64,000 nt of DNA from contig NZ_JAIZZH010000002.1 of the NCBI RefSeq assembly GCF_020421205.1, positions 186,001 through 250,000 of the forward strand. Direction: 5' to 3'. The DNA is from Hymenobacter pini (lineage in GTDB: Bacteria; Bacteroidota; Bacteroidia; Cytophagales; Hymenobacteraceae). This document shows positions 57,545-64,000 of this stretch, piece by piece (positions within the stretch are counted from its first letter, which is position 1; every line of letters starts with the position of its first letter). Under the pieces are notes generated by a model. That model ran no database searches and was not told where the DNA came from. It saw nothing but the letters and a program-made list of their open reading frames with translations. A program made the translations under genes and the position numbers.

Positions 57545-58033
57545 ATGAAGTACCCCAAATTCATTGCCCTGCTGGTGGGCCTGTTGCTGGCCACTGCCGC
57601 CCAAGCTCAACAGGTACAGGTAATTAAGCTACCCGAGCTGCAGAAGCGCCTCGCCCGCCCCACCGATACTACCTACGTGGTGAACTTCTGGGCTACCTGG
57701 TGCGGACCCTGCGTGAAGGAGCTGCCCCACTTCGATAAGCTGACCACCACCTATAAAAATCAGAAAGTGAAAGTGCTGCTGGTGAGCATGGACTACGCCT
57801 CCCAGCTGGATAAAAAGGTGAAGCCCTTCGTTGCCAAAAATGCGCTAAAATCGGACGTGGTGCTGCTCAACGAAACCGACCCCAACCTGTACCTGGCCAA
57901 AATTGACCCCAAGTGGACCGGCTCCCTGCCCTTCACCCTGCTACTCAACAACGCCCGCCACAAACGCCAAACCTTCGAGCAGGAATTCACCGCCGAGGAG
58001 CTGCAGAAACAGCTGCAGGCGTTTATGCAATAA
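57545..58033 (+). CDS. TlpA-like thioredoxin family protein
   Basis: 162 residues from the ATG at 57545; an upstream in-frame start at 57518 would disrupt the signal. A signal peptide (FIALLVGLLLATAAQA) sends it to the periplasm. The active site WCGPC (C53, C56) lies in VVNFWATWCGPCVKELPHF, followed by VLLVSMDYASQ and the cis-Pro in TGSLPFTLLLN. It probably reduces disulfides during cytochrome or envelope protein maturation. It lies upstream of another thioredoxin-fold gene, with a palindromic repeat between. Confidence 0.9.
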   Translation: MKYPKFIALLVGLLLATAAQAQQVQVIKLPELQKRLARPTDTTYVVNFWATWCGPCVKELPHFDKLTTTYKNQKVKVLLVSMDYASQLDKKVKPFVAKNALKSDVVLLNETDPNLYLAKIDPKWTGSLPFTLLLNNARHKRQTFEQEFTAEELQKQLQAFMQ

Positions 58034-58038
58034 TCGTC

Positions 58039-58119
58039 TGTTATTCCGACCGAAGTGAGGAATCTGAGTTTACTACCTGAATAGCTTAACCCAGATTCCT
58101 CTCGCTGCTCGGAATGACA
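58039..58119. repeat. Palindromic repeat between two thioredoxin-fold genes
   Basis: TGTTATTCCGACCGAAGTGA then GGAATCTGAG pairs imperfectly with CCAGATTCCTCTCGCTGCTC then GGAATGACA. It resembles the short form at 20038-20120 (GAATCTG core). It starts 5 bp after the TlpA-like stop. Confidence 0.7.
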
Positions 58120-58151
58120 AATTCCACTCACCTCTTTTCCTCTTCAATCCC

Positions 58152-58778
58152 ATGAAAAAGCTACTTCCCTTGCTGGCGGCCTGCCTGGTGCTGGCTCTCA
58201 GCAGCTTCGTGTTTCTGCGCCCTGTGGCCGAGGCCGGTTACAAAATAGGCGACACAGCCGCCGACTTCAAGCTCAAAAACGTGGATGGCAAGCTCCTGTC
58301 CCTGGCCGATAACAAGGCCGCCAAGGGCTACATTGTGGTGTTCACCTGCAACACTTGCCCCTACGCTCAGGCCTACGAGCAGCGCATCATTGACCTGCAC
58401 ACCAAGTACGCGCCCCAGGGTTACCCGGTAGTGGCCATCAACCCCAACGACGCGGCCACCGTGCCCGGCGACTCCTTTGACGAGATGCAGAAGCGGGCCA
58501 AGGCGAAAAAGTACGCCTTCCCCTACCTCCAGGACGAGACCCAGCAGGTAGCCCGGCAGTTTGGCGCCACCCGCACGCCCCACCTCTACGTGCTTACCCG
58601 CCAGGGCAACAGCTTTGTGGTGAGCTACATCGGGGCCATCGACGACAACTCGGAAGATGCCAAGCTGGTAAAGACCAAGTACCTGGAAAACGCCATGACG
58701 GAACTTGTGGCGGGCAAGCCGGCCACCGTGAGCACCACTAAAGCCATTGGCTGCACCATCAAGTGGAAGAAGGCCTAG
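58152..58778 (+). CDS. Thioredoxin family protein (peroxiredoxin-like, exported)
   Basis: 208 residues. A signal peptide (LLPLLAACLVLALSSFVFLR) begins it. The redoxin fold follows: YKIGDTAADFKLKNVDGKLL, then VVFTCNTCPYA with C66 and C69, VAINPNDAATVPGDSFDEMQ, and cis-Pro in TRTPHLYVL. Proteins of this type in Bacteroidota are exported and probably keep cysteines reduced or act as peroxidase partners. The C-terminus has another Cys (AIGCTIKWK), as in related proteins. A terminator follows. Confidence 0.9.
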   Translation: MKKLLPLLAACLVLALSSFVFLRPVAEAGYKIGDTAADFKLKNVDGKLLSLADNKAAKGYIVVFTCNTCPYAQAYEQRIIDLHTKYAPQGYPVVAINPNDAATVPGDSFDEMQKRAKAKKYAFPYLQDETQQVARQFGATRTPHLYVLTRQGNSFVVSYIGAIDDNSEDAKLVKTKYLENAMTELVAGKPATVSTTKAIGCTIKWKKA

Positions 58779-58809
58779 TATAAGGCCAAAGTAAGCTGCG
58801 CAATTAGGT

Positions 58810-58839
58810 AGCGTCTACCGTTGAGGTAGGCGCTTTTTT
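58810..58839 (+). terminator. Rho-independent terminator
   Basis: AGCGTCTACC pairs with GGTAGGCGCT (one wobble) around GTTGA, followed by TTTTTG. It ends the thioredoxin-fold transcript about 32 bp after the stop. The rest of the spacer up to 59014 holds nothing I can name. Confidence 0.85.
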
Positions 58840-59013
58840 GTTGCCCGAAGTTTGGCAGCCCATGAGCAGAATCCGTACTTGCTCAGATAAAGAAATGCGC
58901 AAACTGAACAGTAAGCCTACTTTTTGCGCGGCCGTCCCGGATCTACCCGGCCAAAATTCATGCACCTGGCAGCCCCCTCGCGCATCTCTTTTTGCCCCCT
59001 TTTCTGCTGCCCG

Positions 59014-62000
59014 ATGCTCCAAACTACCCCCCTTCCCGGCACTGCCTTTTCGGCTGCGCCTCCTCCCGAACTGCTGGCCGCGCTAACGGACGCCGCGCCC
59101 CTGGGCCTGGTACTGGTGCGCAGCGTGCGGAATGCGCAAGGCCAGATTATCGACTTTGAGTACCGCTGGCTGAATGCGCACAGCCAGCAGTTGGCCGGCG
59201 CCAACATCGTGGGCCAGCGGATGCTGGAACTGTACCCGCACGTGCAAGCCATTGGCTTGTTTGATGACTTTGTGGCGGGTGTGGAGCACGGCCAGGCCGT
59301 GGATGTAGAAGAAAACTACGCGGTGGCCGGGCGCTGGTTCCGCTGGCAGGCCAGCCGGTACGAGGATGGCCTGCTGATAGCCGTAGAGGAAATTACCGCC
59401 GGCAAGCTGGCCCAGCAGGAAGCTCTCCGGCAGGAAAGCCAGCAACCCCGCAACCAATACCGCGCCCTGTTCAACACGATGGAAGAGGGTTTTGCGGTTT
59501 GCGAAGTGGTACGCAATGAAGCCGGCGCGGTGACGGACTGGCGCTTTCTGGAAGTCAACCCCGCCACTGAAAAGCACGCTGGCATCCGCCCGGAGCAGGT
59601 ATTGGGACGCCTATGCGGCGAGGTGCTGCCCGGCCTGAGTGCGGAGTGGTTTGAGCAGGTAGCGCGCGTTGTGGACACGCAGCAGGCCGAGCACATTGAG
59701 CAGTACGACAACGTATCGGACCGGTGGCACGAGCTGACAATGTTCCCGTTTGGGCCCGAGCGGTTTGCCGTGCTCTACCACGACATTACGGAGCGGCGGC
59801 GCAACGAGGCCCGGCAGGCATTCCGGCTGGGGCTGCGAGTGGCCCTGAGTACCGTGGTGCGGCCCGTGGAGGTAGAGGATGCCGTTACCCACGCTGCCCG
59901 CCTCCATTTCGAGGCCGACCGGTGCTACTACTGCGAAATTGAAGGCCCGGAGGCTATTATCCGCCGCGACGCTTCCGGCCCGGGCCTACCTTCCGTGGCG
60001 GGGGTGTACCCGCTCGAGCAGTTTACGGTGCTGAAAGCGGTTATTGAGGCCGGCCGGCCGTTTATTGTGCCCGATGTGCGCACCACCAATACTGTGGACG
60101 AGGAGCTTCGGCAAATCTGCCTGGCGTTGCAGGTCATATCTTACCTGAATGTGCCCGTGGTGCGTGCCGGGCAGGCCGTGGGCGTGTTGTGCCTGGTGCA
60201 GAGCACCCCGCGTGAGTGGACTACCGCCGAGGTAGAGCTGGCCCAGGAAACCGCCGAGCTGACCTGGACGGCCGTAGAGCGGGCCAAGGCGGAGGCCACC
60301 CTGCTAGAGAGCGAGGAGCGCCAACGGTTTTTGCTGCAGCTCTCCGACGCCCTCAAACCCCTGGCCTCGCCCGATGCCATTGCCAACTGCGTGTGCCAGC
60401 TGCTGGTGAGCCATTTACAGGCCAGCCGCGCGCAGTACACGCAGGTAGAGGGCGAGCCCGGAGACGAATTTGGTGTAGTCAGCGGAGAATTTATTCAAAC
60501 GGGCCAGCCCATGCCGCGGCGGCACCGCTTTGCCGACTACGGCGAGTCGGTAGTGGCCGTGTTGCGGGCTGGTAAGTCGCTCGTTATTACGGATGTTGCC
60601 CAGGACGCCCGCCTGACCGCCGCGCAGCGGGCCGCGCACGTTGCCGTTGAATCATCGGCAGCCATTGCCATTCCCCTCCTGAAAGAGGGACGCCTAAGTG
60701 CCGTTTTCACCGTGCACCATGACGCTGCACGCCCGTGGACGCCCGCCGAGGTAACTACTGTAGAAGAGGTAGCTGAGCGCACCTGGGCCGCCGTGGAGCG
60801 GGCGAAGGCAGAAACTGCCCTGCGTGCCTCGGAGGAAAAGTACCGTACCCTGTTCAACTCCATAGATGAGGGCTATTGCATTATCCAGGTGCTGTTTGAT
60901 GCCACTGATCAGCCCTATGACTGGCGCTTTCTAGAAGTCAACCCGGCGTTTGAGCAGAACAACGGGTTGCACAACGCGGCCGGCAAAACCATTCTGGAGC
61001 TTACGCCCGACATCGAGCCTAAATGGTTTATGCACTACGGACAAGTAGCCCGCACCGGCAAGCCAATCCGTTTTGAAGAACATTCATCCGCTCTTGGCCG
61101 GTGGTTTTCACTCTACGCCTTTCGGGTTGGAGCACCAGGAGACAACAGAGTAGCCGTCATCTTTACCGACATCAGCCTCCGGAAGCAGACGGAACAGTCG
61201 TTGCTGGAAAGCGAGGATAGATTCCGGAACCTGGTTGAGGCCAATGCCCAGGCGGTTTGGGAAACCTCCGCCGATGGTTTGATAGAGCAGGACAGTCCGA
61301 GCTGGCGGGCCTACACCGGCCAAACGCTGGCGGAATTTATGGGCCATGGCTGGATTACAGCCGTGCACCCCGACGACCGAGCCCGCGTGATGCAGTACTG
61401 GCGACAGGCGGTGGCGGCGGGCCATAATGCCAATACCGAGTTCCGCATGCGGCATGCCCTCACGGGCTACCGCTGGACGCACGTGCTGGCCACTCCCATC
61501 CGGGATGCGGCGGGCCACATTCGCAGGTGGGCCGGTATGAATATCGATATTGACGACCGGAAACAGGCCGAGCAAGCCTTGCGCACCTCCGAGCAGCAGC
61601 TACGCATTGCCCTGGATGCCGCCAAGCTGGGTACCTGGGACTGGGACCTGCCTACCAACACCATCCGCTGGAACGCCCGCCACTACGAGCAACTCGGCCT
61701 GGAGCCCAGCTCTGAACTGCGCCGCCCCGAAGACTTTCTCCAGTATATACACCCCGACCACCAGGCCGACGTGCAGCAACGCCTGCAGGCGGCCGTGGAG
61801 GTCCCACAGTTGTTTGAGGCCGAATTTCGGATTGTCACGGCCCAGGGCGAAGAGCGGTGGATGAGCGGGCACGGCCAGGCCACGGCCTCCGCCCCCGATG
61901 GCCGCACCCTGCGCATGAGCGGCGTGATGCTGGATATTACCGAGCAAAAACAAGTAGAGCAGCAACTCCAGGACCTGGCCAAAGCCCTGGAGCGCAAAGT

Positions 62001-63447
62001 AGAGCGCCGCACCCAGGCCCTGCAGCAAAGCCGCGACCTGCTGCAGTCGGTGTACGACACCAGCCTGGTGGGTATGAGCGTGCTGCACGCCGTGTGCAAC
62101 GAGGCCGGCACCATCCAGGATTTCACCTTCGTATCCGTCAATCAGGAGCTTACCCGCATCATGGGCCGCCCCAACGTGGCCGGCCGGCGCTACCTGGAGG
62201 TTTTTCCGGAACTGCGGGGTTCGGCCCTGCTTGAAGCCATGCAACGCACCGTGGATACGGGCGTGCCGGAGCAGTTGGAGTACCTGTACCCGGGCGGGCC
62301 TACCCCGCTCTGGCTGGCCTGCATGTACGTGCGCCTCGATGATGGGCTGGTAGCCACGGTATTGGACGTTACGGCCCGTAAGCTGGCCGAGGAAGAGCGG
62401 CAAAAACACTTGGCACTGCTGCTGCAGGCCGAAGACGTGGCCGGGCTAGGTAGCTGGGAGTATAATCCCGCTACCGATACCTTCACCTGGTCGGCGGGGA
62501 TGTACCAGCTTTTCAGCCGCCCCCCCCACAGCGCCGTGCCACCTGCCGTGTACCTGGAGCACGTGCTGACCGACGACCACGCCGTGGCCGAGCGCCTGAC
62601 CGAGCAACTGCGCGCCGGTACTACGCACGTAGAGGAAACATTGCGCATCCGGGCTGGCAGCGCCGTAAAAACGCTGCGGGTGAAGGCCATCCGCCAGCCC
62701 AGCGTGGCCAGCCTGCCCGGCTTGCTCCTGGGCGTGGATCTGGATATCAGCCAGGTACGGCAGCTGGAAGAAGACAATCTGCAGCTTCGGCTGGCGCAGC
62801 AGCGGGCGTTGTTTGAAGCCGTGCAGCAAACCCAGGAAGCCGAGCGGCAACGGATTGCCGAGGCCCTGCACAACGGTGTGGGCCAGCTGCTGTACGCCAT
62901 CAAGCTGCGCCTGAGTCAAGTGCAATCATCTCCCAATCAGCTGGCGCCGGTGGCTTATACCGAAGCCAGCCGGCTGATTACGGAGGCCATTGCCCAGACC
63001 CGCGCCCTCTCCCACGAGCTGGTGCCCTTGGTGCTTAAGGAATTCGGGTTGGAAGCCGCCCTGCAGGACATCTGCCGCAAGCTTAGCAGCCGGCAGATGT
63101 ACATTCGTTGCCATGTTCAGCTGGATGACCCAAGGCCAACGCCTGCACTTCAGCTGGCGCTCTACCGTATGGCTCAGGAGCTGTGCCAGAACGTAGTAAA
63201 GCACGCCCCTACCGCCACAGAGGCGTATCTGGAAGTTGAAACTATGCCCGGATTTGTGCTGCTGCGGGTGGAAGACAACGGCCCCGGTTTTCCCGATAAT
63301 CCGGGCGGCATACCCGGTTCGGGCCTGGGGTTGCGCACCATTCGTGACCGGGTTGCGTTACTGGGCGGAACACTGGAAACGGGCAACTCGCCCGAGTTCG
63401 GTGCTTACGTTCGAATCCGTATTCCCCTTATCTCCTCCCACCTATGA
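59014..63447 (+). CDS. Giant soluble multi-PAS/GAF sensor histidine kinase, NarL-type
   Basis: 1477 residues from the ATG at 59014 (MLQTTPLPGTAF); frames to 58960 and 58924 have no better support. By sequence pattern there are about seven PAS-like domains and two GAF domains, in the order PAS-PAS-GAF-GAF-PAS-PAS-PAS-PAS-PAS, starting near residues 20, 150, 270, 440, 605, 730, 860, 1005 and 1130. The HisKA_3 region has EALHNGVGQLL with H1286, and the ATPase has VEDNGPGFP and GSGLGLRTIRDRV. No membrane helix is visible, so it senses in the cytoplasm. It overlaps the next regulator gene by 4 bp. Confidence 0.92.
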   Translation: MLQTTPLPGTAFSAAPPPELLAALTDAAPLGLVLVRSVRNAQGQIIDFEYRWLNAHSQQLAGANIVGQRMLELYPHVQAIGLFDDFVAGVEHGQAVDVEENYAVAGRWFRWQASRYEDGLLIAVEEITAGKLAQQEALRQESQQPRNQYRALFNTMEEGFAVCEVVRNEAGAVTDWRFLEVNPATEKHAGIRPEQVLGRLCGEVLPGLSAEWFEQVARVVDTQQAEHIEQYDNVSDRWHELTMFPFGPERFAVLYHDITERRRNEARQAFRLGLRVALSTVVRPVEVEDAVTHAARLHFEADRCYYCEIEGPEAIIRRDASGPGLPSVAGVYPLEQFTVLKAVIEAGRPFIVPDVRTTNTVDEELRQICLALQVISYLNVPVVRAGQAVGVLCLVQSTPREWTTAEVELAQETAELTWTAVERAKAEATLLESEERQRFLLQLSDALKPLASPDAIANCVCQLLVSHLQASRAQYTQVEGEPGDEFGVVSGEFIQTGQPMPRRHRFADYGESVVAVLRAGKSLVITDVAQDARLTAAQRAAHVAVESSAAIAIPLLKEGRLSAVFTVHHDAARPWTPAEVTTVEEVAERTWAAVERAKAETALRASEEKYRTLFNSIDEGYCIIQVLFDATDQPYDWRFLEVNPAFEQNNGLHNAAGKTILELTPDIEPKWFMHYGQVARTGKPIRFEEHSSALGRWFSLYAFRVGAPGDNRVAVIFTDISLRKQTEQSLLESEDRFRNLVEANAQAVWETSADGLIEQDSPSWRAYTGQTLAEFMGHGWITAVHPDDRARVMQYWRQAVAAGHNANTEFRMRHALTGYRWTHVLATPIRDAAGHIRRWAGMNIDIDDRKQAEQALRTSEQQLRIALDAAKLGTWDWDLPTNTIRWNARHYEQLGLEPSSELRRPEDFLQYIHPDHQADVQQRLQAAVEVPQLFEAEFRIVTAQGEERWMSGHGQATASAPDGRTLRMSGVMLDITEQKQVEQQLQDLAKALERKVERRTQALQQSRDLLQSVYDTSLVGMSVLHAVCNEAGTIQDFTFVSVNQELTRIMGRPNVAGRRYLEVFPELRGSALLEAMQRTVDTGVPEQLEYLYPGGPTPLWLACMYVRLDDGLVATVLDVTARKLAEEERQKHLALLLQAEDVAGLGSWEYNPATDTFTWSAGMYQLFSRPPHSAVPPAVYLEHVLTDDHAVAERLTEQLRAGTTHVEETLRIRAGSAVKTLRVKAIRQPSVASLPGLLLGVDLDISQVRQLEEDNLQLRLAQQRALFEAVQQTQEAERQRIAEALHNGVGQLLYAIKLRLSQVQSSPNQLAPVAYTEASRLITEAIAQTRALSHELVPLVLKEFGLEAALQDICRKLSSRQMYIRCHVQLDDPRPTPALQLALYRMAQELCQNVVKHAPTATEAYLEVETMPGFVLLRVEDNGPGFPDNPGGIPGSGLGLRTIRDRVALLGGTLETGNSPEFGAYVRIRIPLISSHL

Positions 63448-64000
63448 TTCGAGTTGTTTTAGTTGATGATCATGCCGTGCTGCGCGACGGATTGCGGGCA
63501 CTGCTAGCAAGTGAGCCCCTGCTGGAAGTGGTGGGCGAAGCCGAAAACGGCGAGAAGCTGCTGGAGCTGCTGCCCTCTGCCCCGGCCGATGTGGTGCTGC
63601 TGGATATGAACATGCCCGTGCTGGACGGCCTAGCCACGGCCCTGCGCCTGCGCGAGGAGTTCCCCACGGTTCGGGTCATTATGCTGTCGATGGTGGACAA
63701 CGAGTTCAGTATTGGGCAGGCCCTAGACGCCGGGGTGGCCGGATACGTGCTGAAGAACGCCGACAAAGCCGAAATTCTGGTGGCTATTCAGATGGTTGCG
63801 GCCGGCAAGCGGTTCCTGTGCTCAGAACTGGGGCTGGTCATGCTGCAAAAGGTGCTGAGCGGCAACATGACCAGTACCCCTAAAGCCCCGGATGAACTCT
63901 CGCCCCGGGAGCGGCAAGTGCTGCGCCTGGTGGGCGAAGGCCTCACCACCGCCCAGATAGCCGACAAGCTGTTCACCAGCCCCCGCACTGTGGAAACCCA
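63444..64000 (+). CDS. NarL/LuxR-family response regulator (3' end outside window)
   Basis: At least 185 residues are present; the frame runs to the window edge without a stop. The ATG at 63444 overlaps the kinase stop (ATGA), so translation is coupled. The receiver domain has D8/D9, phosphoacceptor D54 in VVLLDMNMP, and K104. The LuxR-type HTH begins near residue 150 (LSPRERQVLRLVGEGLTTAQ, then IADKLFTSPRTVE), only partly inside the window. It is the partner of the giant kinase. Targets unknown. Confidence 0.95.
   Translation, partial: MIRVVLVDDHAVLRDGLRALLASEPLLEVVGEAENGEKLLELLPSAPADVVLLDMNMPVLDGLATALRLREEFPTVRVIMLSMVDNEFSIGQALDAGVAGYVLKNADKAEILVAIQMVAAGKRFLCSELGLVMLQKVLSGNMTSTPKAPDELSPRERQVLRLVGEGLTTAQIADKLFTSPRTVET

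Overview
The window looks like a chromosomal segment of a Bacteroidota member, most likely Cytophagales and close to Hymenobacter. This is inferred from high G+C coding sequence (about 60% by eye), the long three-domain form of IspG, a DUF5117-type zinc metalloprotease, a MacA/MacB-type exporter next to an NtrC-type two-component system, many AraC regulators, and several start codons preceded by the Bacteroidota -7 promoter element TAnnTTTG. No rRNA, tRNA, CRISPR array, prophage or transposase gene was seen.

Layout. 1-4272: end of a MoxR/VWA-type locus (DUF5682 tail and a VWA protein), split by four small genes of which at least two look like immunity proteins. 4355-13685: an OmpR/CusS-type two-component system, a small membrane protein, a cysteine-rich four-helix copper-binding protein and a complete RND efflux pump (adaptor, pump, outer-membrane factor). 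13813-18436: a secreted zinc metalloprotease and a divergent S41 peptidase. 18563-24825: oxidoreductases (two aldo/keto reductases, an NmrA-like reductase), a DUF1810 protein, an AraC regulator, a VOC protein and a DUF985 cupin. 24912-25648: small AT-richer genes. 25806-33188: a MacA/MacB-like ABC exporter divergent from a sigma-54-type response regulator and its kinase, with a tandem 23-bp repeat between them. 33191-37963: a gene remnant, an orphan small gene, an SF1 helicase, an isoaspartyl peptidase and a SlyD-like isomerase. 38207-46834: two more aldo/keto reductases, an AraC regulator, a hydrolase, a lipoprotein, ACP phosphodiesterase, a flavin-binding stress protein, a CrtA-like monooxygenase and a DUF389 membrane protein. 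46976-58778: leuS, an SDR/AraC pair, MmcQ, small secreted proteins, ispG and two thioredoxin-fold proteins. 59014-64000: a giant soluble PAS/GAF histidine kinase overlapping a NarL-type response regulator that runs off the window.

Intergenic spaces are heavily seeded with short palindromic repeats of several related families. They often sit at gene ends, and some are nested or chimeric. One unrelated repeat (AGCTGTTAGC-type) lies inside the ispG reading frame and is translated as a linker; a similar copy lies downstream of leuS.

No clearly new multi-gene system is evident. The most informative unusual signals are the translated repeat in ispG, the DUF985 gene tail left behind a histidine kinase gene, the tandem operator-like repeat in the exporter/NtrC control region, the copper-protein plus drug-type RND arrangement, and orphan immunity-like genes spread over the window.
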